Below are positions 55,798 to 63,679 of a DNA stretch of 64,000 nucleotides, piece by piece. The notes below the pieces were generated by a model. That model ran no database searches, had not been told where the DNA came from, and worked only from the letters and a program-made list of their open reading frames with translations. Within the stretch, counting starts at the first letter, position 1, and each line of letters opens with the position of its first letter. Source of the stretch: Candidatus Nitronauta litoralis (GTDB lineage: Bacteria; Nitrospinota; Nitrospinia; Nitrospinales; Nitrospinaceae); contig CP048685.1 in assembly GCA_015698285.1 (NCBI GenBank), positions 434,001 through 498,000 of the forward strand. The letters are read 5' to 3'. A program made the position numbers and the translations under genes.

Positions 55798-56145
55798 ATG
55801 CGTGAGGAATCCCAGGCCCGACCCAATCAAGCAACTTGTAATGAATGCGGAAAGCCCGTGCTTGAGCGTCCTACTTTTGTGGAATACGAAGGCGAAGAAA
55901 TTTTCCTCTTCGATCCGATTATTTGCTCAACCTGCCTTCTTGAGTTGTGTCGACGCCACTCGGTTGTTTGCGCCAATTGTGGCGGCAAAATTCCTCCATA
56001 CTCAATGGTCGGCGTCTTGAAAGCAGACAACGGGGAACGGCAGTTTGTTCACATGACGACCCGGTGCACCAGCGTAGGCAGTGCCTTCCACGGTTATCTT
56101 GGAAAAGGTGCCTTGGGTCAATTCGTCCAGGTGGAAGCATGCTAG
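55798..56145 (+). CDS. Cys-rich zinc-ribbon protein
   Basis: 115 residues with three C-x2-C pairs (CNEC, CSTC, CANC) plus Cys at LCRRH, TRCTS and the penultimate residue. No signal peptide. The spacing fits one or two zinc ribbons. Function unknown. The final Cys codon overlaps the ferredoxin start: the ATG at 56139 lies within its last codons, so the two are translationally coupled. Confidence 0.8.
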   Translation: MREESQARPNQATCNECGKPVLERPTFVEYEGEEIFLFDPIICSTCLLELCRRHSVVCANCGGKIPPYSMVGVLKADNGERQFVHMTTRCTSVGSAFHGYLGKGALGQFVQVEAC

Positions 56146-56438
56146 AAATACTGTTTGAAAATGTAAAAAGAAAAGTTCAGGTAGAACCCGGCACCAACCT
56201 CAGGGAAGCAGCCATTGCGAACAAAATCAGTTTGTATTCCCATGTCTTCAAACTGCTCAACTGCAGGGGGCGAGGTTTATGCAATAGTTGTCGCGTGGAA
56301 ATCGTTTCCGGCAATGCCGGTGAACGAAATGAGGTTGAAGACAACAATCTGAAGAAAGCGTTGAAGAAGAACCCAAACCTCAGGCTTGCTTGCCAGATCA
56401 AGGTTGAAGACAACCTGGTTGTCCGCTCCCAGGTCTGA
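56139..56438 (+). CDS. 2Fe-2S ferredoxin
   Basis: 99 residues. LLNCRGRGLCNSCRVEIVSG gives C-x5-C-x2-C, with the fourth ligand in LACQIKV. This is the plant-type [2Fe-2S] ferredoxin fold. The start ATG at 56139 overlaps the zinc-ribbon gene by seven bases. It probably transfers electrons in the cytoplasm within this metal and Fe-S gene run. Confidence 0.92.
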   Translation: MLEILFENVKRKVQVEPGTNLREAAIANKISLYSHVFKLLNCRGRGLCNSCRVEIVSGNAGERNEVEDNNLKKALKKNPNLRLACQIKVEDNLVVRSQV

Positions 56439-56460
56439 TTAAGGTAAAAAGGATTTTCTC

Positions 56461-56928
56461 GTGTTCCGCATTATCTCCGATCACCTTGATGAAATGCACG
56501 ATCATGCCCTCGAGGATTACCCTTTTGAATGTTGCGGGATCGTCATCGGCAACGCCGAAAATAGTACCTCGGACAAGCTGTTCCGCTGCACCAACATTCA
56601 GAACAAACTGCACAAAATGGATCCCAAAACCCATTCCCGGGATGCCCGGACTGCCTATTTCATAGATGAGAAAGAGCTTCTCCATATCACGCGGGAAGCG
56701 TATGACCAGGGCCTGGTTATCAAACTCTTTTACCATTCCCACCCGGAACACGACGCCTATTTTTCAGAGGAAGATATCCGGCGAGCCTTGTTTTTTGACG
56801 AACCGGCTTACCCGGACGCACGGTATCTCGTGATTTCGGTGTATAATAAATCGATCAAAGAACAGGCCCTGTTTGAATGGAACCATGCTTCTAAAACCTT
56901 CGAACAGGTCCCTGTAGAAACAATCTAA
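56461..56928 (+). CDS. JAMM/Mov34 (M67) metallopeptidase
   Basis: 155 residues from a GTG start. The JAMM motif is present: E23 in YPFECCGIVIG and HSHPEHDAYFSEED (H-x-H-x7-S-x2-D). Bacterial members cut small ubiquitin-like sulfur carriers from their partners, for instance in cysteine or thiamin synthesis, or process ThiS/MoaD-type proteins. No such carrier is adjacent, but Fe-S genes on both sides suit a sulfur-transfer role. Confidence 0.92.
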   Translation: MFRIISDHLDEMHDHALEDYPFECCGIVIGNAENSTSDKLFRCTNIQNKLHKMDPKTHSRDARTAYFIDEKELLHITREAYDQGLVIKLFYHSHPEHDAYFSEEDIRRALFFDEPAYPDARYLVISVYNKSIKEQALFEWNHASKTFEQVPVETI

Positions 56929-56933
56929 GAGAG

Positions 56934-57026
56934 CCTCTCAAATTTCGATGTCTTCTTCCGGCAACTTGCCCACCTTATTAAATCAAAGATGGCTCGTAGC
57001 CAGAAAACAATTTGCAGAGGTGCCCT
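56934..57026 (+). repeat. intergenic repeat, intact copy
   Basis: Left part CCTCTCAAATTTCGAT...CGGCAACTTGCCC and right part AAAGATGGCTCGTAGCCAGA...GAGGTGCCC both have matches at 57363-57410 and 57630-57675. It overlaps no gene and lies before the 4Fe-4S ferredoxin. Confidence 0.7.
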
Positions 57027-57039
57027 TAATTCCAAATAA

Positions 57040-57333
<294 letters not shown>

Positions 57334-57434
57334 TCGGAATAGACTAGAGACCCTTTAAAAAACCTCTAGTAATTCGATATTTTACATTTCGGCAACTCGC
57401 CCCCTTTTAAAAGGGACCTTTGTATAAGTAGAAA

Positions 57435-57495
57435 CGCAAAGACGAGATTCGGAGTTTATCCTGAACCTTTCGAGGGGCTTTGTCAGAATGACATG
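57435..57495 (+). repeat. interspersed GTTTATCCTGAAC-type repeat, copy 2
   Basis: GCAAAGACGAGATTC and GTTTATCCTGAAC match the reverse complement of 17989-18038. The following CTTTGTCAGAATGACATG is typical of this class of intergenic repeats. Confidence 0.7.
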
Positions 57496-57552
57496 CTGTT
57501 GATTTAATGCGTCACATTCAAGAACGCGAGTAGCGGTTCTTGAAAAAGAGAG

Positions 57553-57580
57553 CCTGTCCTGAGCCCGCCGAAGTTAAGGG
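57553..57580 (+). repeat. interspersed TGTCCTGAGCCCGCCGAAG repeat
   Basis: CCTGTCCTGAGCCCGCCGAAG is a known-looking variant of the CCTGAGC...GAAGG repeat family found at many loci in bacterial genomes. It is near, but separate from, copy 2 at 57435. Confidence 0.6.
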
Positions 57581-57679
57581 AAATCCCCTTATTGTCTGCC
57601 TTATAATGAACACTTATGCAAAGCTTTCTTTAAAAAAAAGGTGGCTCGCGGCCAGAATTAATTTTTTGAGGTGTCCTGT

Positions 57680-57916
57680 ATGGATGAAGAAATGCGAGAT
57701 GAGGTGGAATCCGTTTTGGAGACCCTTCGACCTACCCTGATGGCCGACGGCGGGAATGTCGAGTTGATTGACATTGAAGATGGGGTGGTTAAATTGAAAA
57801 TGGTCGGTGCCTGCAGTTCCTGTTCCAGCTCAGCTATGACCCTCAAGATGGGTATAGAACGGGCCTTGAAAAAGGCCATTCCCATGGTACGCTGTATAGA
57901 AGCTGTTGATGAATAG
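57680..57916 (+). CDS. NifU C-terminal-like Fe-S scaffold (Nfu)
   Basis: 78 residues from the ATG at 57680 (GAGGTG six bases upstream). RPTLMADGGNVELIDIEDG, VVKLKMVGACSSCSSSAMTLKMGIE and IPMVRCIEAVD are diagnostic. The CSSC pair holds the transient cluster. It passes Fe-S clusters to target proteins such as the neighbouring ferredoxins. A GTG three codons earlier is less likely. Confidence 0.93.
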   Translation: MDEEMRDEVESVLETLRPTLMADGGNVELIDIEDGVVKLKMVGACSSCSSSAMTLKMGIERALKKAIPMVRCIEAVDE

Positions 57917-57945
57917 TTTCTCTCGTCCTTCTTGAGTGAGTGAAT

Positions 57946-58512
57946 ATGATTGACGCAAATTGTTCCACCTCCATACCTGATCCTGCTGTTAAAACAAGAC
58001 GCCCAAACCGCTGGGTTCTTTCCTGCTTCATTCTGGTATTTTGTCTAATAGCCGGTGGTTTTAAGTCGGCCCATGCTGGAGCCGGTGCCAAACCTGCGCC
58101 GCGTTTTGTTCTTCCTTCCTTATATGGAGATCCCGTTCGTCTGGATGATTTTAGAGGACGCTATGTGTTGCTCAATTTCTGGGCCACCTGGTGCGGCCCC
58201 TGTAAGGTGGAAATGCCTTCGCTTGAAACCCTGTATCGCAAATTTCAGGCAAGCAAACTGGCAGTGGTGGGTGTATCCAACGATATGTTCGGAGCTCAAG
58301 TGGTAAAACCCTATGTTGAATCACAAGGCCTGACCTTTCCCGTCCTGCTCGACCCCGGTTCGGATGTCAGCAATTCCTTCCATGTGCTTTCATTACCTTC
58401 GACTTACCTGATCGATCCAGATGGCAATATCATCGGTGAACAAAGCGGAGCAGAAAACTGGTCCTCCCCGGAAACACTCCAGTATTTTGAAAATCTACTC
58501 AAACAACACTAA
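57946..58512 (+). CDS. TlpA/ResA-like thioredoxin, membrane-anchored
   Basis: About 188 residues. An N-terminal membrane anchor or signal (about 25-45) leads to a thioredoxin fold with FWATWCGPCKVEMPSLETLY as active site, VVGVSNDMFGAQVVKPY, LSLPSTYLIDPDGNI. It should reduce periplasmic disulfides, as in cytochrome c maturation. The next gene encodes a CcdA-type membrane domain, the usual electron donor for such proteins. Confidence 0.93.
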   Translation: MIDANCSTSIPDPAVKTRRPNRWVLSCFILVFCLIAGGFKSAHAGAGAKPAPRFVLPSLYGDPVRLDDFRGRYVLLNFWATWCGPCKVEMPSLETLYRKFQASKLAVVGVSNDMFGAQVVKPYVESQGLTFPVLLDPGSDVSNSFHVLSLPSTYLIDPDGNIIGEQSGAENWSSPETLQYFENLLKQH

Positions 58513-58545
58513 CTTTAAGCGCTCCCAAAGCGCAGGTGACTTTTA

Positions 58546-60363
58546 ATGAAGGGTTCTTTATTCAGGGGACTGTTTTTGCTTTTCGTGTTGCTGTGTCAGG
58601 TGACAATCGCCAATGCGCATGGCGAAGAACCCCACGACACGGATCCTTCCCGCTTGCCGGATCAAAACCTTGAAAAAGACATGGTGTTTATCCCGCCCGG
58701 ACCCTTCGTCTTTGGTACCAATAAAAAAGACACTGGAGCAGCTCTGGAACTGGGGGTACCCAAGCCCTTTTATCGAGACGAACAACCTGAACAGCGAATC
58801 CTTGGAAAGGGCTTTTACCTAGACCGACATGAGGTGACCAACCGGAGGTACGCCACATTCATCAAAGCGGTAGACTATTTCAAGCCTCCGCATTGGGAAG
58901 GCAAAATGTACCCGGAAGACCAGGCCGACCAACCGGTCGTTTGGGTCACCTGGTTTGATGCCGCCAACTACTGCAACTGGGCCGGGAAACGGTTACCTAC
59001 AGAAAAAGAATGGGAACGCGCTGCACGTGGAAAAGACGGATACGAATATCCCTGGGGCAACGACTTCAAACCACAGTCTGCGAATCTTTCAGATAAGGCC
59101 GGTTCCAAAACCGCATTACAAAAAGTCGGCTCTTACCCGGCCGGCGTTTCACCGGAAGGTGTACAGGATTTAATCGGCAATGTCTGGGAATGGGTCAACG
59201 ATGATTATCTTCCCTACGCGGGAAGCACTTTTAAAAGCGATGGCTTTGAAACCGGCAGCAAGGTGCTGCGTGGGCAATCTTCAGCCTACATTGGACACTT
59301 CCCGGGAGAAACCTACAACAAGGTCCTTAAAGAGTTTGCCCGCTCGGGATTCCGTCAGTTCAGTGACCCGGATGTCGGAGCATCTGATGTTGGGTTCCGC
59401 TGTGCCAGTGACAACAAACCACCCGGCTTCACGGAAGGCCTGCGCTTTGCCAAAGCGGGTGCCACTCCGGGGAATCCAGGAGGCTCAGCATTTGCTGGTG
59501 GAGGTTCAGGCACCTCTGATTCTGGCACCACAGAAACCACCGGTGCAACCGATTCGTCATCCAGTGGATTCAATCCCTTCCAACCGGAAACTCACCTGCC
59601 AACGCAATCTGGAATTCTGGTTCTTGTTCTGCTTTCTTTTGTAGCAGGCTTGTTCAGTTTTTTGTCTCCCTGCACCTTACCTATCCTGCCAGCTTATTTT
59701 GCCGTGACCGCACAGACAGACCGCGGCCGCATGACCTTGAACTCCATCGCCTTCTTTTGCGGGCTGGCCGCATTGTTTGTAATCATGGGAGGCTCTGCGA
59801 GCTACCTCGGTGGCCTGTTGCGTGATTATCTCAACGAATTGACCGTGGCGGGTGGTGTGATTGTCACCATTTTTGGCTTGATGACTCTATTTGGAAAGGG
59901 CTTTTCCGGCGCAACCATGAAAACCCGACCTGCAACTACATTTGCGGGATTCTTCCTGTTCGGAGCAACCTTTGCTCTGGGCTGGACCCCCTGCGTCGGC
60001 CCCATTCTTTCCGGCATCCTCATTCTGGCTGCCTCCGATAGAACCATTCTGCAGGGAATGGCTCTGCTGTTCTTCTTTGCTTTAGGACTGGGCCTACCTC
60101 TCATCGTGATCGCTGCCTTCTGCAGCAACCTCAGTAAGGACAGCTTGTTCTGGCGGTTACTTCGCGGTAAAGGATGGACTGTGCATCTGGGAAGTTACCC
60201 GCTTATCCTGCACACCACCAACCTGTTCAGCGGTTTCCTCTTAATATTCCTCGGCCTCGCACTCAGTCTGGGTTATCTCACCTATTTCAACAACCTCATT
60301 CCTCTGGAATTGCAGGTCTGGTTTAATGGACTGGAAGAAGCGGTAGTCGACTGGATCTCCTGA
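58546..60363 (+). CDS. fusion of FGE-like domain and CcdA/DsbD-type membrane domain
   Basis: 605 residues. A signal peptide (about 1-24) is followed by an FGE-like domain (about 45-295; MVFIPPGPFVFGTN, FYLDRHEVTNRRYATFI, KRLPTEKEWERAARG, LIGNVWEWVNDDY, GASDVGFRCAS), then a Gly/Ser/Thr-rich linker (about 300-345). The rest is a CcdA-like six-helix membrane domain, with the redox Cys pair in LSPCTLPILPAY (near 374) and ALGWTPCVGPIL (near 482). CcdA carries electrons from cytoplasmic thioredoxin to periplasmic TlpA-type proteins, and a TlpA gene lies just upstream. Fusion with an FGE fold is unusual, and the FGE part could be a substrate-binding module. Confidence 0.9.
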   Translation: MKGSLFRGLFLLFVLLCQVTIANAHGEEPHDTDPSRLPDQNLEKDMVFIPPGPFVFGTNKKDTGAALELGVPKPFYRDEQPEQRILGKGFYLDRHEVTNRRYATFIKAVDYFKPPHWEGKMYPEDQADQPVVWVTWFDAANYCNWAGKRLPTEKEWERAARGKDGYEYPWGNDFKPQSANLSDKAGSKTALQKVGSYPAGVSPEGVQDLIGNVWEWVNDDYLPYAGSTFKSDGFETGSKVLRGQSSAYIGHFPGETYNKVLKEFARSGFRQFSDPDVGASDVGFRCASDNKPPGFTEGLRFAKAGATPGNPGGSAFAGGGSGTSDSGTTETTGATDSSSSGFNPFQPETHLPTQSGILVLVLLSFVAGLFSFLSPCTLPILPAYFAVTAQTDRGRMTLNSIAFFCGLAALFVIMGGSASYLGGLLRDYLNELTVAGGVIVTIFGLMTLFGKGFSGATMKTRPATTFAGFFLFGATFALGWTPCVGPILSGILILAASDRTILQGMALLFFFALGLGLPLIVIAAFCSNLSKDSLFWRLLRGKGWTVHLGSYPLILHTTNLFSGFLLIFLGLALSLGYLTYFNNLIPLELQVWFNGLEEAVVDWIS

Positions 60364-60438
60364 TTGGTTTTTTCACATTATTTTTTCAAGATTTTGTTAC
60401 TATAAGCGAACCAAAGCAAACCATTTTGAGTTGAAACC

Positions 60439-60915
60439 ATGCGCATTTCACATATCCTGCTGATTTTCACTTTGCTTGCGCTCACCGCCTGCACCGGTGC
60501 CGAGTCTGTTACTAAAAAACGCTGGGAGAATAGAGATACCACCGTCAAACTGGTCGACCTGACTTCCAATAAAGGCGATTTGAAAGATGCCGGATCCGAC
60601 CTGGGTTTCGCTATAGAAGATGCGTTTCAGGATTCAGCATTTGTTGTGGTTGAAAATCGTGAAGCGCACTACCAGTTGAAATACAAGGTGGTTGATTTTC
60701 AAAGAGGAAGCCGTTGGAAGCGAATGCTGTCCTTCGGCATCCACGAAAAGTCCCGCGCCATGCTAACCGTTAAGGTCGCCTTGTATAATGAACGCGGAAT
60801 GCTCACGGCCTGGGAAGTCGATGCCTGGGTGAACAGTGGTCCAACAGGCGGTTCCGAGAGTTCTTTATACGAACAGGCAGCAGAAGAGATCCTCAATCAC
60901 ATGAAGGGTTATTGA
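60439..60915 (+). CDS. lipoprotein with YajG/DUF4410-like fold
   Basis: 158 residues. Lipobox LTAC near residue 18, then VKLVDLTSNKGDLKDAGSDLGFAIEDAFQDSAFVVVENREAHYQLKYKVVDFQRGSR. The order of a beta strand, a helical DLGFAIEDAF region and repeated beta strands (MLTVKVALYNERGMLTAWEVDAWVNSG) resembles lipoproteins that bind outer-membrane or secretion partners. Family assignment is tentative. Its 3' end is 18 bases from the next small gene. Confidence 0.78.
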   Translation: MRISHILLIFTLLALTACTGAESVTKKRWENRDTTVKLVDLTSNKGDLKDAGSDLGFAIEDAFQDSAFVVVENREAHYQLKYKVVDFQRGSRWKRMLSFGIHEKSRAMLTVKVALYNERGMLTAWEVDAWVNSGPTGGSESSLYEQAAEEILNHMKGY

Positions 60916-60933
60916 TGAGGGTGAACACAACCC

Positions 60934-61215
60934 ATGGATCCTATAAAAAGAAATCTTAATTTAATCCGACTGCAGGGAACCGCCGAACAATTGGAAGAAA
61001 CTCGATTACTGTTCCTCGAGCTGATGAATGAAAGTAACGAGGAACCCAACTCTGGAATCAGTCCCACTAATAATATTGATGGAAAATGGCTCGACCAGCT
61101 CGACGAAATAATGGTTAAGCTAAATGAGCATCAGATAAATCTTCTTGAAGATTTTCTGGAGCAGTTAGCTAATGAAATCACTTCGAGTCGCGAACGCGAC
61201 ATAACCCTGATTTAA
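60934..61215 (+). CDS. small helical protein, unknown
   Basis: 93 residues, strongly acidic and helical (GTAEQLEETRLLFLELMNES, LDQLDEIMVKLNEHQINLLEDFLEQLANEI). No signal peptide or membrane segment. Probably co-transcribed with the lipoprotein 18 bases upstream. No family recognised. Confidence 0.6.
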   Translation: MDPIKRNLNLIRLQGTAEQLEETRLLFLELMNESNEEPNSGISPTNNIDGKWLDQLDEIMVKLNEHQINLLEDFLEQLANEITSSRERDITLI

Positions 61216-61402
61216 TCCCATCAGTTAAAAAAAGCTGCCTGCTCTCCTTTGACACCGGGAACTCATAATCAAGCGATTCAGGCTCATTCGCGATCCTCAC
61301 CCCGACCAACTCCAATCCCCACCTCGTTCCCAGGGCTTACCTATTATTATCTGGAACAAATATTTCTAGGTTCGAAATTGTTCCACTGCATTTTGCAAAC
61401 CC
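61216..61402. other. intergenic region, no gene
   Basis: Non-coding by composition. It leads into a methyl-accepting chemotaxis protein remnant on the minus strand at 61403-61606. Confidence 0.4.
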
Positions 61403-61606
61403 TCAGTGATTACCCAGCTCCTGACTGCTCCCTCCAGGTTCAGCAATCGTCGTATTCGTACTCTGTGCAACCCTCACAGTGGATTGTGAAAGTTGCGCAG
61501 CTTGAGTGACATTCTGGGAAATTCCCTGAATACTTGCGCTCAATTCTTCCGATCTCTTTACAACTGTCTGGGCATTCTGATTTACAATATCCGAATTGGT
61601 CTCAAC
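61403..61606 (-). pseudogene. methyl-accepting chemotaxis protein remnant
   Basis: Read on the minus strand, this gives NQNAQTVVKRSEELSASIQ, QNVTQAAQLSQSTVRVAQ and NTTIAEPGGSSQELGNH, then a stop at 61403-61405. This heptad-patterned sequence is the helical bundle of a chemoreceptor signalling domain, close to the ELSASIxEI and NxTIAxLGxSSQEIG segments seen in many MCPs. No start and no hairpin tip are present; only about 65 codons of an expected 500 or more survive. Confidence 0.75.
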
Positions 61607-61654
61607 TTATTTTAGATTTGGGAAAGACGACCCAAAGAAACACAAAAATACAAT

Positions 61655-61689
61655 AAAAAAAACCCCTCCCTATTTTCACAGGGAAGGGC
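61655..61689 (-). terminator. rho-independent terminator for the Gly/Arg-rich secreted protein
   Basis: On the minus strand CCCTTCCCT, loop GTGAAAAT, AGGGAGGGG is followed by eight T. The stem has one G-T pair. It lies 57 bases past the stop of the gene at 61747. Confidence 0.85.
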
Positions 61690-61746
61690 TGAGGGGGGAG
61701 GCTTCACACCACTAAGTGTGAAGATTTCTTTAAGAACTGTTTCTTT

Positions 61747-62184
61747 TTAATCTCGGCGCATGTGCAAATGCATCGCTGGCCCGTCGTTGTAACTCCGGTC
61801 ACGCCGGGTATCCTGGTAATAATTGTTTTGTCTTGGTGCCGGCGCCGGTGCGGAATAGGTTCGGCGATCATTGTAATAATGATGGTGCTCAGAGTAATAT
61901 TGTCGCGGTCGATAAAACCGGGGTCCTGGCCCCCATCCACGCCACCCACCACGCAATCCTCCGTGGCGCCAATGGCGAGGATGTTGTCTCCAAGGTTTAT
62001 AGGGGCGGAAATGACGCGGCCCATAACTGCGACCATAATTAAATCCAAAACCCGGAGACCCGAAAAAGAAACCAAAATGACTGCCTCCGACCTGTTTCAC
62101 CTTATAATTGGGTCCAGCATTCGCGGTTGATGTCAACGTGAGTGCTAATAGTAGAGCCGCTGGTATGATCCATTTGGTCTTCAT
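61747..62184 (-). CDS. secreted Gly/Arg/His/Tyr-rich protein
   Basis: 145 residues from the ATG at 62184, which has AGGAGG nine bases before; the frame is open 34 codons further. A signal peptide ends near TANAG. The mature protein is low complexity: HFGFFFGSPGFGFNYGRSYG, a central His/Arg/Trp/Gly-rich part, a run of Tyr (YYSEHHHYYNDRR), and a C-terminus with PAPAPRQ. Many bacteria have such secreted Gly/Tyr/Arg proteins of unknown role; wall or surface binding is possible. Confidence 0.78.
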   Translation of the reverse strand: MKTKWIIPAALLLALTLTSTANAGPNYKVKQVGGSHFGFFFGSPGFGFNYGRSYGPRHFRPYKPWRQHPRHWRHGGLRGGWRGWGPGPRFYRPRQYYSEHHHYYNDRRTYSAPAPAPRQNNYYQDTRRDRSYNDGPAMHLHMRRD

Positions 62185-62442
62185 GGCGAGTCCTCCTATG
62201 TTCAGCGCGGTTGATTTTGGTGCGCCGGGATTGCCTTCAGTTCTAAATATATCCCCCACCATTTTTAATGTCAATTTTATTATCAAATTTATAAATTAAT
62301 TTTTATTCATTTTTCAAGGCTTTTGGATTATATATATATGGATAAAGGTGCCCATAACAATACATTGAGGCCCTTTTTTAGTATTTACCCTGCCGATTCG
62401 CCATTCCCTGCGGATCATTTGAAGTGAGAGGAGAGGATATTT

Positions 62443-62874
62443 ATGGTTGAGGACGAATTAAAATACACCGAGGATCAGCGTCGAGAATATCTGAACATGA
62501 TCGATCGGGTCGGGCGCAACTGGCTTGAAGTATTTGAGGGAGATTCCGACTTTTACAGTACCGCGTACTGGGATTTGTTAACCGGTATCTGGAAACAGGG
62601 AGGTGAAGCCCGCAAGACCGACGCAACACGCCTGATGCTGGGAATCAAAAGCGCGCAAACCGCTTCAAAGTATCTGGAAACAGCAATCGAACGCGGGTTT
62701 CTATTAGAAAAGGAAAACCCGAAGGATGCTCGATCACGATTGGTGGCTCTCACCGCTAAAATGAAAAGCAAACTGGACCTGTTTTTCGACAAGGCTGTCA
62801 CAGAGTTAAAAGTCTCCAGCGAACAGGTGAGAGCCAAAGAACCTCTATCGGTGGATCCCCGACCAACGACCTGA
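62443..62874 (+). CDS. MarR-like winged-helix regulator
   Basis: 143 residues, ATG with GAGGAGAGGA upstream. The centre has the MarR winged-helix pattern: DATRLMLGIKSAQTASKYLETAIERGFLLEKENPKDARSRLVALT, with a recognition helix and a basic wing. Flanking helices for dimerisation are present. It likely senses a small molecule and represses a nearby gene. The N-terminal half diverges from typical MarR. Confidence 0.82.
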   Translation: MVEDELKYTEDQRREYLNMIDRVGRNWLEVFEGDSDFYSTAYWDLLTGIWKQGGEARKTDATRLMLGIKSAQTASKYLETAIERGFLLEKENPKDARSRLVALTAKMKSKLDLFFDKAVTELKVSSEQVRAKEPLSVDPRPTT

Positions 62875-62980
62875 TTTTAAAACTCCACTAAATTAATTTT
62901 GGTTCGCGAGCTTATCTTTTTATAGAGGCTGGGAGTACCGTGTAAGGAATCAATTAAATCCTTGAACATTTATCCTGAGG

Positions 62981-63241
62981 TCAGATTTCTTCAGCAGGCT
63001 GGCTGGAGCATGAGGTGGAAGAAAACTCAAGCACCAAAGGATTGTCACGAGTAGTCTGATTGATATCCACATCATGGGCCAGAGGAAGGTAATCGTGTAG
63101 CCCACCCAATCGAACGCTGTGCACACCGCCGGGAATTTCCAGCACCTGTTCCTGGCCGGATTCATCCCGGTTGTATCCCATACCTTCGTCGTCCACTAAA
63201 ACCCGCCTGCGGCCTGCAAACTTTACCAATACAAATTCCAT
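62981..63241 (-). CDS. small protein, unknown
   Basis: 86 residues, ATG with CTGGAG ahead. MEFVLVKFAGRRRVLVDD is followed by LEIPGGVHSVRLGG. This pattern of a short beta domain with a conserved PGG-H-V-L segment resembles PEGA-like or surface-binding folds, but similarity is weak. C-terminus has a Cys pair (SCSS). No neighbour assigns a role. Confidence 0.6.
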   Translation of the reverse strand: MEFVLVKFAGRRRVLVDDEGMGYNRDESGQEQVLEIPGGVHSVRLGGLHDYLPLAHDVDINQTTRDNPLVLEFSSTSCSSQPAEEI

Positions 63242-63415
63242 TGCCAGCTCCAGAATAATAATAGTCTATATTCAAATTTGACGGGATTTTTGGAGACCGG
63301 TCAAGCCATTTTATAAACTTCTTGTTGAAATTTTTTCAGGTCATACCTGAGTCCGGATGGGAACCTTCATCATCTCTTAAAAATTGCTTATGAAGTGCGG
63401 AGGATTCGATAACGC

Positions 63416-63679
63416 GTGGATCGAAAACCTAAATTCGCGCAGGTTTTCCTGCCCATCGAAATCCGAAATCCCGAATTGGCAACAAAGGCCAGTTGCTCAA
63501 AAATTGTAACGGTGTCAACAACCGGGGACGAATTGAAATTTACCTGCTCCCCTGCAATCCCGGCGCAGATTTCAATCCATGAAATTAAGGAGGTCCCCCG
63601 CCACCGGGAACGTTACGATTTCTTGTCCGTCGAATTTTATAAGCTGAATCAGCCGAACCTTCTTTTTCTCGAAAAATGA
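63416..63679 (+). CDS. hypothetical protein, weak support
   Basis: 87 residues from a GTG with a distant GGAGG. Beta-rich sequence (CSKIVTVSTTGDELKFTCSP and RYDFLSVEFYKLNQPNLLFLE), no signal or membrane segment. It overlaps by 95 bases the minus-strand gene remnant ending at 63585. Codon use looks plausible, and the overlap suggests that one of the two is damaged; I favour the minus one as truncated. Confidence 0.45.
   Translation: MDRKPKFAQVFLPIEIRNPELATKASCSKIVTVSTTGDELKFTCSPAIPAQISIHEIKEVPRHRERYDFLSVEFYKLNQPNLLFLEK

Larger units (their letters stand above)
57363..57675 (+). repeat. intergenic repeat, second copy split by ~219 bp
   Basis: Left half at 57363-57410 (CCTCTAGTAATTCGAT...CGGCAACTCGCCC) and right half at 57630-57675 (AAAGGTGGCTCGCGGCCAGA...GAGGTGTCC) match the intact copy at 56934-57026. 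The intervening bases contain the GTTTATCCTGAAC and TGTCCTGAGCCCGCCGAAG repeats, as if these inserted into it. The right half also supplies the nfu ribosome binding site (GAGGTG). Confidence 0.65.
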
